Below, in pieces: positions 1 to 7,400 of a stretch of DNA of 12,223 nt. Within the stretch, counting starts at the first letter, position 1. Every line of letters begins with the position of its first letter. The translations under genes and the position numbers were made by a program. The stretch is from positions 1 to 12,223 of the forward strand of contig JAZUHG010000055.1 of the NCBI GenBank assembly GCA_045641605.1, in the 5' to 3' direction. The stretch is from Equivita sp045641605 (GTDB lineage Bacteria > Actinomycetota > Coriobacteriia > Coriobacteriales > Eggerthellaceae). The notes below the pieces were generated by a model. It did not search any database. It had not been told where the DNA came from and saw only the letters and a list, made by a program, of their open reading frames with translations.

Positions 1-399
1 GATAGTCTTCTTGCCCTTCTTGGCATTGAACTGCATGTAGAGGTCGCTCTTCTCCATACCCTCCTGGAATGGAACATTGAAACGCATAGAAGCGCTGCCG
101 CCATTCTTGTAAGAGATTACAGTGTTGTTTGCCTCAACCTTCTCGCCCTGGATAGTGAAGCTCTCGCTTGCTGCAGAACCGCCGTTCCACTTGAGAACTG
201 GAATGCACTCAACTGTTGCCTTCTTCTTCATTACCTTAGAAGGAACGTTTACGCTGATAGTAGCAGGAACGTCGCCAGCCACATACTCGAGTGGAGTTGG
301 TGTTACTGCAAAGTTGTCAGATGTTAGCTTAATCTTGCTGCTGCAGCCTGTGAGGACGAGTGCTGCTGCAGGCATGAGTAAATAGAAATTTTTCTTCAT
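1..399 (-). CDS. Bacteroidota-type lipoprotein, 5' part only (cut by window start)
   Basis: The gene reads leftward from an ATG at 399-397 and stays open for 133 codons to base 1, so its C-terminal part lies outside the window. The N-terminus MKKNFYLLMPAAALVLTGC is a lipoprotein signal peptide with a lipobox ending at Cys19. The mature part begins SSKIKLTSDNFAVTPTPLEY and continues with a beta-rich stretch (VPATISVNVPSKVMKKKATV, then PVLKW). From memory this pattern resembles the N-terminal region of Bacteroidales (Prevotella-like) envelope lipoproteins that carry TPR or OmpA-like C-terminal domains; that assignment is inference. Its single Trp is TGG. Base composition is more GC-balanced, with many GC-ending codons, unlike the AT-rich lysine-coding gene 60 bases away. 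It is divergent from its neighbour and probably does not belong to the same genome. No Shine-Dalgarno is seen, which is normal for Bacteroidota. Confidence 0.72.
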   Translation of the reverse strand, partial: MKKNFYLLMPAAALVLTGCSSKIKLTSDNFAVTPTPLEYVAGDVPATISVNVPSKVMKKKATVECIPVLKWNGGSAASESFTIQGEKVEANNTVISYKNGGSASMRFNVPFQEGMEKSDLYMQFNAKKGKKTI

Positions 400-458
400 A
401 GAAAGTTAATTAAAAAAATTATTGAATTATTTATAATGCATTATTGTAAAATTGCAAC
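400..458. other. AT-rich divergent intergenic gap; suspected chimeric or transfer junction
   Basis: This very AT-rich gap separates the leftward lipoprotein gene from the rightward L,D-transpeptidase gene. It includes a seven-A run near 412-418. The genes on either side differ in composition, codon choice and apparent phylum (Bacteroidota against Coriobacteriia-like with TGA=Trp). I see no Bacteroidota TAnnTTTG box for the left gene, no terminator and no direct or inverted repeat marking an insertion. An assembly join in low-complexity sequence is the simplest explanation; horizontal transfer is the alternative. Confidence 0.5.
432..437 (+). promoter_or_regulatory. Possible -10 box (TATAAT) for the L,D-transpeptidase gene
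   Basis: A perfect TATAAT lies 21 bases before the ATG at 459. No good -35 stands 16-18 bases upstream (ATTAAA is the nearest match). No Shine-Dalgarno precedes the ATG, so the message may have a very short leader. Such hexamers arise easily in AT-rich DNA and this one lies in a suspected junction, so confidence is low. Confidence 0.3.
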
Positions 459-2162
459 ATGGCTGAAAAAAAACAAAATAAAAAGAAAAAATCAACAACT
501 AAGAAGAAAGCTAATACTCCTAAGAAATCCACGAACCAAGCTAAACATTCTAGTAAAAACATTAAAAAGAAAACTGGTGTTGATCCTAAGAAAAAGAACG
601 CCAGTAAGAAGTCTACTAATAATAAGAAGAAACAAAACAAATTTATTGCACTAAAAACCTCTGTTGTTGGCGCGGTAAAAAGTAAGCTACCAAAAAAGAA
701 GCCTGAGCCAAAAACCGCAAAAGAAAAAAGAATGCAGCAACTTGAGAAGCTTAGGGCTGCAAAGAAACGCAACCGTATAATAAGAAATGCTGCAATTATT
801 GCTGGTGGCGTATACGTTTTTGGTTGCATTTTGTTTAGCTTTGTTTGTTTCCCAAGAACCGTTGTTGCAGATACAGACCTTTCTTTCCATACAGAGAACT
901 TCATGAAAGGTGCGCTAATTCCAAACTCTGGCGAATATGTTTTTAAGGCTGACGGCCTCGACTTCGAACTTGAAATTGATGGAAAAGCAATTGATTATAA
1001 CTTTGATGTTGACCAAGTTGTTGCCAGGGTTATTGAGCTTAAAAACCCACTCCTTTGGCCATATGAAATTTTTGTTGTTCATGACTTTATGACCGAAAGC
1101 GTCGTAAGCTTTAATAGAGAAGCAGCTGCCGCCTTTGCTTCTCCTGCTGTCGAGGCGCATAACCAGACTTCCGAAAAACCACAAAATGCAGACTTTGTTA
1201 TCGACAAAGAATCGAAAGACATTTGGATTAAAGACGAAGTAATTGGTAACACTCTAAATTACGATAAGGCCATGGCTTCGATACTTGGCTACATAGGTTC
1301 TGGTAGAAGGCATCTTGAATGTGGCGAAAACGAGCAAGATTTACCTACATTGTATTCTGATGATGACCGTTGCGAAGGTGCTGTCGAGCAAGCCAACATT
1401 TTAATTCAGTCTTTAATTAATCTAAATATGTCAACAGCGAAGGTTGCAACCTTGGACTTTAAGACCTGGTGTGACTGGTTGCAGCTTAAGGACGGCTATG
1501 TTGCTGGTCTTAACGACGATAAGCTTAACCCTTGAATTGCCCAGCTAGCTGACCAGTGTGACACCTTGGGAAAGACGCGTCACTTCACAACTCCTTATGG
1601 AAAGGCTTGTACTGTTTCCGGTGGCGATAATATTGGTTGGCAAATTGACCAAGCCGCTTTGGCCACTGCTATCAACCAGCAGGCTCCGAAGGGAGAGACC
1701 GCAAACTTAAGTGTTCCATGCTCTTCGCAATTAAATGGTTATGCAGGCCCTGGCCAGAGGGATTGAGGCGCTAGATATATTGACGTTGATCTTAGTCAGC
1801 AAACTGCAAGAATGTATGATGACTCTGGCAACCTGGTATGGCAAAGCGCCATTGTATCTGGTAAGCCAGGAGAAAATACCCCAACGGGTGTTTATACAAT
1901 TAAAGCTAAAAAGAGCCCCACAATATTAATTGGTGCACCTGATCCTGTTACAGGGGAGCCAAGTTATCGCTCCGAAGTTCAGTACTGGATGGGTTTTGTA
2001 GGTGATATGGTTGGCTTGCATGATGCGCCTTGGCAGTCTCAATTTGGGGGTAGTTGATGGATTGAACATGGAAGCCACGGCTGTGTCAATCTTCCAACTG
2101 GTGCTGCTGGAACTTTATATGGCATCTGCCATGCTGGGGACATTGTTGTTTGTCACAACTAG
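459..2162 (+). CDS. Membrane-anchored L,D-transpeptidase (YkuD), TGA=Trp
   Basis: With TGA as Trp this is one 567-residue protein ending in TAG. Three in-frame TGAs (codons 359, 436, 533) would otherwise cut it. Residues 1-106 are an extremely Lys-rich cytoplasmic tail, residues about 107-131 are a membrane segment, and about 150-400 form an extracytoplasmic region resembling the peptidoglycan-binding-like module found before YkuD domains in Actinomycetota. The YkuD domain runs from about 438 (ARYIDVDLSQQ) to the end. Its active site HGSHGCVN has His540 and Cys542, downstream of all three TGAs, so a functional enzyme requires readthrough. The family forms 3-3 peptide cross-links in peptidoglycan or anchors proteins to it. 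Codon 436 gives RD-W-GARYIDVDL, where Trp fits the family pattern. The start is fixed by an in-frame TAA at 447-449. No Shine-Dalgarno is visible. It is followed three bases later by the tsaC-like gene. Confidence 0.9.
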
Positions 2163-2165
2163 TTT

Positions 2166-2750
2166 ATGCAATGCTCCTCAAAATATTCAGATTTAATAGA
2201 ATACTTAAACGAAGGAAAAATTTGTTTATTTGAAACAGATACCGTTGTTGGTATTGGATGCAAAATACTAAACGAGAGCAAAACAAATTCGAACGTTGAG
2301 CGAATCTTTGATATAAAAAAGAGAAATAACTCTAAAGCTCTACCATGATTAATTTCATCAAAAGGAATGCTTGATGAATGAGCAATAAAAATTCCTAAAT
2401 ATGCAATAAATTATATTGAAGAAGAGTGGCCAGGGGCAACAACCCTTGTTTTCGAAGTTAATGATAGACTTCCAGAAGGCTTGGGTGTAAACACGAAGAA
2501 AGACCAGCACACAGTTGCTTTTAGGATCCCTGCTTGCGAAGAGATTATCAATGCAATTGACTATATTGGTTGCCCAATTGCTTGTACATCGGCAAACATA
2601 AGCAACCAAAAACCAATCAAGACTTTAGACAAAGTTCCAAAAAGCATTTTAGAGCAAGTTGATTTTGTTTATGAAAAGAAGCAAAAGCCAAGCGGCCAAC
2701 CAAGCAAGATTATTTCTTGTATTGAAGATGAAGCCAAAATTATTCGTTAA
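2166..2750 (+). CDS. tsaC: Threonylcarbamoyl-AMP synthase, TsaC/YrdC family, TGA=Trp
   Basis: A 194-residue protein with the single-domain YrdC/TsaC length and no C-terminal Sua5 extension. Visible family motifs are FETDTVVGIGC (the P-T-D-T-V-Y-G-L-G type), KKRNNSKALP (the K-x-R...K-P-L-P nucleotide-binding element), EEWPGATTLVF, HTVAFRIP and CTSANIS. The enzyme makes threonylcarbamoyl-AMP from threonine, bicarbonate and ATP for t6A37 in ANN-decoding tRNAs. In-frame TGAs at codons 61 and 72 fall in the motif-rich middle (ALP-W-LISS and LDE-W-AIKIP); read as stops they would remove most of the protein. The ATG is in the same frame as the upstream gene, separated from its TAG by one TTT codon, and has no Shine-Dalgarno, so translational coupling is likely. 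Ile and Val replace the usual Leu and Tyr in the first motif, a mild divergence. Confidence 0.87.
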
Positions 2751-2756
2751 TTTATC

Positions 2757-2786
2757 TTACTAACTTAGACCCTCTTATAATATAAT
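2757..2786 (+). promoter_or_regulatory. Probable promoter with doubled TATAAT before the LCP gene
   Basis: Two perfect TATAAT hexamers share one base (2776-2781 and 2781-2786) in the 46-base gap after tsaC. A weak -35 (TTACTA, 2757-2762) sits 18 bases before the second. Transcription would start around 2788-2794, giving a leader of only a few bases before the ATG at 2797. That agrees with the absence of a Shine-Dalgarno there. This would be the promoter for the LCP, malic enzyme and CofE-like genes. Confidence 0.5.
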
Positions 2787-2796
2787 ATGACCTGTT

Positions 2797-4302
2797 ATGA
2801 GTATTTTTAATAAAAACAAAGGTGGTGGCAGAAAAAAGCCTACTACCGGGTTTAGCGAACTTAACCGCAGAACCTACGAAGCCAGCCAAACTGGCAGAAC
2901 CGGAAAAGTTGACCCCTCAAATACTTTTGGATATGCTGGCAACCCCAACGTAGAGCAAAAATCTGCTCCAAGGCGGCCAGAAAGTGCGGGTGATTATACT
3001 CGTCGCGGTCAACAACAACGTTACGCTCAAGCAAGAAAGCAAAATGACAAGAAGCGCCGTCGTAAGAAGGCATTAATTATTGCTGGCTCTATCCTTGGTG
3101 GCTTGATTGTTATTGCGGCCATCGTCTTCGGGATTATTAGCTGCAGGCTAAATGCTGGAATGGGCAACATTGGCCTTACTCCTACCAGTCTGGATAAGCC
3201 CTTTTATATGGTGCTAATGGGTGTCGATTCTTCTGACGAGCGTAAAGCTCAAAGTGGTGGCGATGACGGGGATTACCGTTCAGACAGCATTATTCTTGCA
3301 CGCATCGCTGCAGACGAAAAGAAGGTTACCCTTATGTCGCTTCACAGAGATATTGAAATTGACATGGGTGAATATGGTACACAGAAGTTAAATGCCGCGC
3401 ATTCGCTAGGGGGGCCAGAGCTTGTAATTAAAACTGTTTCTAAACTTGCTGGCGTCGACATTAACCATTATGCAGAGATAAACTTTGATGGTTTTAAGAC
3501 TGCTGTAAATAGTTTGGGTGGTGTTGACGTTAATGTGCCAATTGAGATTAATGATGAGCTGGCTGGTGGCCACGTTCCTGCTGGGCAGCAGCATTTGGAT
3601 GGCGATCAAGCTCTAATTTTGTGCCGCGCGCGCCATGCCTTCGATGCCTATGGCGATGGTGATAAATATCGCGCCGCAAACCAGAGGGTTGTGCTTTCGG
3701 CAATTGCACAAAAAGCTTTGTCTTCGGACATTTTGACCATTGCTCAAACGGTTACTGATCTTTCGGAATACATTAAGACAGACCTTGGTTTAAACGATAT
3801 GATTGGTTTAGCTCAACTTATGATGGATATCAATCCAGACAAAGATGTCTACACTGCCATGACACCTACCGAAGGCGTTTACCACGATGGCGGTTGGTAC
3901 GAAGAGCTTGATACAGACAAGTGGAAAGAAATGATGAAGCGTATGGACAAGGGCTTGCCTCCTGAGGAAGAGACCTACATCGACCCAGCTACTGGCACCA
4001 TTATGAGCAGTGCTGGCCGTGGTGATTGGGAAGGCAAAGTTGTTGTTTGGAACGGTTCTGGCGTTACAGGCGCAGCTGCAAAGGCTGCGGGCCGAATCGT
4101 TGCGCTTGGATTTACTGCCGAAACCGGTAATGCTGACTCTTCGGACTTTTCACGCACGCTTATCATTTATAAAGACGAAGACAAGGAAGATGCCGCCGAA
4201 GCCATCGCCGATAAACTCGGTTGTGGCAAGGTCCAAGAAGACAACGGCAAATATAACTTTGACGGCGATATCCTCGTTATTATTGGACTTGATTTTGATT
4301 AA
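2797..4302 (+). CDS. LCP (LytR-CpsA-Psr) family glycopolymer ligase with LytR_C domain
   Basis: A 501-residue type II membrane protein. Residues 1-90 are a basic, Gly/Gln-rich cytoplasmic tail ending KKRRRKK, residues about 91-116 are the membrane helix, the LCP domain spans about 135-305, and a LytR_C domain starts about 413 (GKVVVWNGSGVTG). LCP hallmarks are MGVDSSD, YRSDSIILARI, MSLHRDIEID, CRARHAFDAYGDGD and YRAANQR; these Arg/Asp residues bind the polyprenyl-pyrophosphate head group. The family transfers lipid-linked glycopolymers onto peptidoglycan. The domain order and the wording around KLNAAHSLGG and YRAANQR resemble Coriobacteriia homologues. All four Trp codons are TGG. It is probably transcribed from the TATAAT pair just upstream. 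Its TAA overlaps the Shine-Dalgarno of the malic enzyme. Its proximity to the polysaccharide cluster suggests, but does not prove, that its substrate is that polymer. Confidence 0.95.
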   Translation: MSIFNKNKGGGRKKPTTGFSELNRRTYEASQTGRTGKVDPSNTFGYAGNPNVEQKSAPRRPESAGDYTRRGQQQRYAQARKQNDKKRRRKKALIIAGSILGGLIVIAAIVFGIISCRLNAGMGNIGLTPTSLDKPFYMVLMGVDSSDERKAQSGGDDGDYRSDSIILARIAADEKKVTLMSLHRDIEIDMGEYGTQKLNAAHSLGGPELVIKTVSKLAGVDINHYAEINFDGFKTAVNSLGGVDVNVPIEINDELAGGHVPAGQQHLDGDQALILCRARHAFDAYGDGDKYRAANQRVVLSAIAQKALSSDILTIAQTVTDLSEYIKTDLGLNDMIGLAQLMMDINPDKDVYTAMTPTEGVYHDGGWYEELDTDKWKEMMKRMDKGLPPEEETYIDPATGTIMSSAGRGDWEGKVVVWNGSGVTGAAAKAAGRIVALGFTAETGNADSSDFSRTLIIYKDEDKEDAAEAIADKLGCGKVQEDNGKYNFDGDILVIIGLDFD

Positions 4303-4307
4303 AGGAG
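4301..4307 (+). promoter_or_regulatory. Shine-Dalgarno AAAGGAG deciding the malic enzyme start
   Basis: AAAGGAG lies four bases before ATG 4312 and overlaps the LCP stop codon. It shows that translation begins at 4312, upstream of the in-frame TGA at 4351, and so supports reading that TGA as sense. Confidence 0.8.
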
Positions 4308-4311
4308 AATT

Positions 4312-5487
4312 ATGGATTACGCGAAAGAGTCACTTAAAAAACATGCTGAGTGAAAGGGCAAAATTAGCACCGAGCTTAAGTGCCCTTTGGAGAATGCGAC
4401 TGATTTGTCGCTGGCTTATACGCCTGGTGTTGCTGAGCCCTGTCTTGCTATTAAAGAAGATGTTGAGCAAAGCTACAATTTAACAATGCGTGGCAACCTT
4501 TGTGCTGTCATTACTGATGGTAGTGCTGTTTTGGGCCTCGGAAATATTGGTCCAGAAGCTGGTATGCCTGTTATGGAAGGTAAGTGTGCGTTGTTTAAGA
4601 AGTTTGCTGGCGTTGACGCAATTCCAATTTGTGTTAAATCGCAAGACCCCGATGAAGTTGCTCATGTAGTTTATATGATTTCCGGTAGTTTTGGAGGCGT
4701 AAACCTCGAAGACATCTCTGCGCCTCGTTGTTTTGAGATTGAGCGTAAGTGCAAGGAACTTTGTGACATTCCAATTTTCCATGATGATCAACATGGTACA
4801 GCAATTGTTGTTTTGGCTGGTTTGATCAATGCTTTAAAGGTAGTTGATAAAAAAGCTGAGGATTGCAAAGTTGTAACTTGTGGTGCTGGTGCTGCTGCAA
4901 CAGCTATTGTTAAACTTCTTTTGAGCTACGGCTTTAAAAACGTAACAATGTGTGACAGCAAAGGTGTAATTCATAAAGATCGCGATGATCTAAATTGGAT
5001 CAAAAAGGAAATGGCCGAAGTAACAAACCCAGAAGGCATTACTGGTACTTTGGCAGATGCTATGGTTGGAGCAGATATATTCATTGGAAGCAGTGCACCA
5101 AATACTGTAAGCAAAGAAATGGTTGCAAGTATGGCTGACAAGTCAATCGTTTATGCTTGTGCTAATCCAACACCTGAGATTTTCCCAGATGATGCTAAAG
5201 AAGCTGGAGCTTATGTAATGGCAACTGGCCGCTCTGACTTCCCTAACCAGGTCAACAATGTTTTAGCATTCCCTGGAATTTTCCGCGGAACTTTTGATGT
5301 TCACGCTAGTGATATCAACGAAGAAATGAAGATGGCCGCCGCAAAAGCAATTGCAGGTATGGTCAGCGAAGACGAACTTGGTCCAGATTGCATTATTCCT
5401 TCGCCATTTGCAGAAGGCGTTGGCGAGGTTGTTGCTAAGGCTGTTGCCGAAGCCGCAATTGCATCTGGTGTTGCAAAAAAACAATAA
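4312..5487 (+). CDS. Malic enzyme (oxaloacetate-decarboxylating malate dehydrogenase), TGA=Trp
   Basis: A 391-residue protein, the usual length of short bacterial malic enzymes without a phosphotransacetylase tail. It oxidatively decarboxylates malate to pyruvate and CO2 with reduction of NAD(P). Visible elements are [12 protein letters not shown] with catalytic Tyr36, [12 protein letters not shown] with catalytic Lys91, metal-ligand region [23 protein letters not shown], nucleotide fold [10 protein letters not shown] and ANPTPEI. Codon 14 is TGA within HAE-TGA-KGKI. The family has an almost invariant E-W-x-G-K there, making this the clearest single proof of TGA=Trp in the window. Read with the standard code, the gene would falsely start at 4387 and lose 25 residues. 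The strong Shine-Dalgarno at 4301-4307 fixes the start. It sits between the LCP and CofE-like genes, 18 bases before the latter. Confidence 0.96.
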
Positions 5488-5505
5488 AAGGAAAGAAGGC
5501 AAATT

Positions 5506-6687
5506 ATGGCAGCGACGATTTCAAGAGGGGTTCGCGCTCCAATAATCAGAGAAGGCGATGATATCGTCAAAATTACTTGTGACAGCGTTATGGCTGCATG
5601 CAAAGAAGATGGCTTTGAGCTGGGTGATAAGGATGTTGTTTGTGTAACAGAGAGTGTTGTAGCCCGTGCCGCTAAAAATTATTGTTCAACCGACGACATT
5701 GCAACCGATGTTAAAAATAAGCTTGGGGGTGAAACTGTTGGCGTTGTTTTTCCAATTTTTAGTCGCAACAGGTTTGCGATTTGTCTTCGTGGAATTGCCC
5801 GTGGTGCAAAGAAAGTTGTCATCCAAATGGGTTACCCAAGTGATGAAGTTGGCAACCACCTAATTACCGAAGACCAGCTGGATGACAGCGACGTTAACCC
5901 ATACAGTGACGTTCTAACTGCCGACGAGTTTCACGAGAAGTTTGGCGACGTTAAGCATGAGTTCACCGGTGTTGACTACCTTGACTATTATAAAGAGCTT
6001 GTTGAAGAAGAAGGTGCCGAAGCCGAGGTTATTCTCGCTAACAGGCCTGAGGCAATTCTCGATTACACCAAAAATGTAATTGTTTGTGATACTCACAGCC
6101 GTGACCGCAATGCTCGTCGCATAAAAAAGGCTGGTGGAGAAAAAGTTTACACAATGGCCCAAATTATGAATGAGCCAGTTAACGGAAGTGGATTTAATTC
6201 TAAATATGGCTTGCTTGGTTCAAACAAAGCTACCGAAGACACAGTTAAGCTCTTCCCAGAAAATGCCCAAGAAGTTGCCGAAGCCATTTCGGCCGAACTC
6301 TCTAAGCAAACAGGTAAACAAATCGAAGCCATGGTTTATGGCGATGGAGCATTTAAGGATCCTGTTGGCAAAATTTGGGAACTTGCCGATCCAGTTGTTT
6401 CACCTGGTCATACTGCAGGTTTGAAGGGCTTACCAAATGAGCTAAAACTTAAATATTTGGCAGACAACGACTTCGCTGATTTGAGTGGTGAAGAGCTTCA
6501 AGATGCTGTCAAAAAAGCAATTAAAGAAAAAGAAAGCGATCTTAAGGGTAACATGGCTTCGCAAGGAACCACTCCGCGACAAATTACCGATTTAATTGGT
6601 TCGCTTTGTGACCTTACTAGCGGTAGCGGAGACAAGGGCACCCCTATCATCGTTGTTCAAAATTACTTCAAGAACTATTCGATGTAG
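5506..6687 (+). CDS. CofE-like protein (F420-0:L-glutamate ligase family), substrate unknown
   Basis: A 393-residue cytoplasmic protein starting at ATG 5506 behind AAGAAGG, ending in TAG, with no in-frame TGA. It resembles the long CofE-type gamma-glutamyl ligases annotated in Bacillota and Coriobacteriia. Features include an N-terminal VRAPIIREGDD, VVCVTESVVARA, FPIFSRNRFAICLRGIARGA, VIVCDTHSRDRNARRIKKAG and a DGAFKDPVGKIWELADP segment. CofE adds glutamate to coenzyme F420-0, but nothing else in the window belongs to F420 synthesis. In many organisms carrying this long form the true substrate is not established. The family call is moderately firm from resemblance and the reaction is inference. 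It is likely co-transcribed with the malic enzyme. The sugar transferase gene follows six bases after its stop. Confidence 0.75.
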   Translation: MAATISRGVRAPIIREGDDIVKITCDSVMAACKEDGFELGDKDVVCVTESVVARAAKNYCSTDDIATDVKNKLGGETVGVVFPIFSRNRFAICLRGIARGAKKVVIQMGYPSDEVGNHLITEDQLDDSDVNPYSDVLTADEFHEKFGDVKHEFTGVDYLDYYKELVEEEGAEAEVILANRPEAILDYTKNVIVCDTHSRDRNARRIKKAGGEKVYTMAQIMNEPVNGSGFNSKYGLLGSNKATEDTVKLFPENAQEVAEAISAELSKQTGKQIEAMVYGDGAFKDPVGKIWELADPVVSPGHTAGLKGLPNELKLKYLADNDFADLSGEELQDAVKKAIKEKESDLKGNMASQGTTPRQITDLIGSLCDLTSGSGDKGTPIIVVQNYFKNYSM

Positions 6688-6693
6688 GGGATT

Positions 6694-7368
6694 GTGAGAC
6701 TCACTTCAATTCCAAAATATAAAATTTATCTGAACAAAAATGCTGTTCAAGATAGGCATATTTATCGTTTTGTGAAGCGCGTGTTTGGAAGTGTGATGTC
6801 GTTTGTTGTGCTTATTTTAATCATTCCTTTTTTCGCTATTATAGCAATCAAAATTAAAGCTTTTGATAAAGGTCAAGTAATTTATAAGCAAACACGTATT
6901 GGCTTAAATGAAAAGCCTTTTACTTTATATAAGTTTCGCACTATGCATGAAGGTGCAGATGAGATTCTTTACAAATATGAAAGAAATAATCAAATTAAAG
7001 GTGCGATGTTTAAGCTTCAAGAAGACCCTCGCATCACCCCATTTGGCCGCTTTCTCCGAAGGCACAGCTTTGATGAGTTGCCACAGTTAGTCAATGTTTT
7101 AAAGGGCAACATGTATTTAATTGGCCCCAGGCCCCCTATTCCAGAGGAAGTTGAAAAATATACAGAATACGACAAACAGCGCCTATATGTTAAACCAGGC
7201 TGTTCAGGACTTTGGCAAGTTACTTTTCGTAACGAGATTGATTTTTCCGATATGGTCCAGCAAGACCTTTACTATATCAATCATTCTAATATCTTTTGGG
7301 ACCTTCGTCTAATCTTTAGAACTGTCAGAGTCATGATTTGACCAAACGGCATGTATACAACAAAATAA
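6694..7368 (+). CDS. Initiating sugar-phosphate transferase (polyprenyl-phosphate glycosyl-1-phosphate transferase), TGA=Trp
   Basis: A 224-residue protein of the short, PglC/WcaJ-C-terminal type. It has one hydrophobic re-entrant or membrane helix at about 34-54, followed by the bacterial sugar transferase domain. Motifs are VIYKQTRIGLNEKPFTLYKF, EDPRITPFGRFLRR, catalytic Asp127-Glu128 in FDELPQ, LIGPRPPIP and KPGCSGLWQV. The enzyme transfers a sugar phosphate from a UDP-sugar to undecaprenyl phosphate, the first step of surface polysaccharide synthesis. The start is GTG at 6694, preceded by a weak TAGGGG; the next in-frame Met falls inside the helix. Codon 216 is TGA. Reading through adds the normal C-terminal end (VMI-W-PNGMYTTK) before TAA. 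It opens the polysaccharide cluster directly after the CofE-like gene, so the two may share a transcript. Confidence 0.93.
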
Positions 7369-7400
7369 TGCTTTGCTAAATTTTTTAAGGATAGCGCAAT

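Noticed and set aside
431..904. Minus-strand open frame of 157 codons, rich in Phe and Leu, opposite the L,D-transpeptidase start
   Set aside because: It is the mirror image of the lysine-rich (AAA/AAG) tail, which reads as Phe/Leu on the other strand. It has no motif and conflicts with a well-supported gene.
2160..2168. Fusion of L,D-transpeptidase and TsaC by TAG readthrough (same frame, one codon between)
   Set aside because: TAG also ends the CofE-like gene, no family fuses these domains, and TsaC begins at its normal N-terminus. Chance framing of adjacent genes is enough.
4312..4353. Selenocysteine or programmed readthrough at TGA
   Set aside because: TGAs occur in unrelated genes at Trp positions with no SECIS-like hairpin or shared downstream context. 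A genome-wide code change is simpler.
5301..5603. Minus-strand open frame of 100 codons spanning the malic enzyme end and CofE start
   Set aside because: It lies antisense across two confident genes and an intergenic Shine-Dalgarno, with low-complexity Ala/Ser composition. It is a shadow frame.
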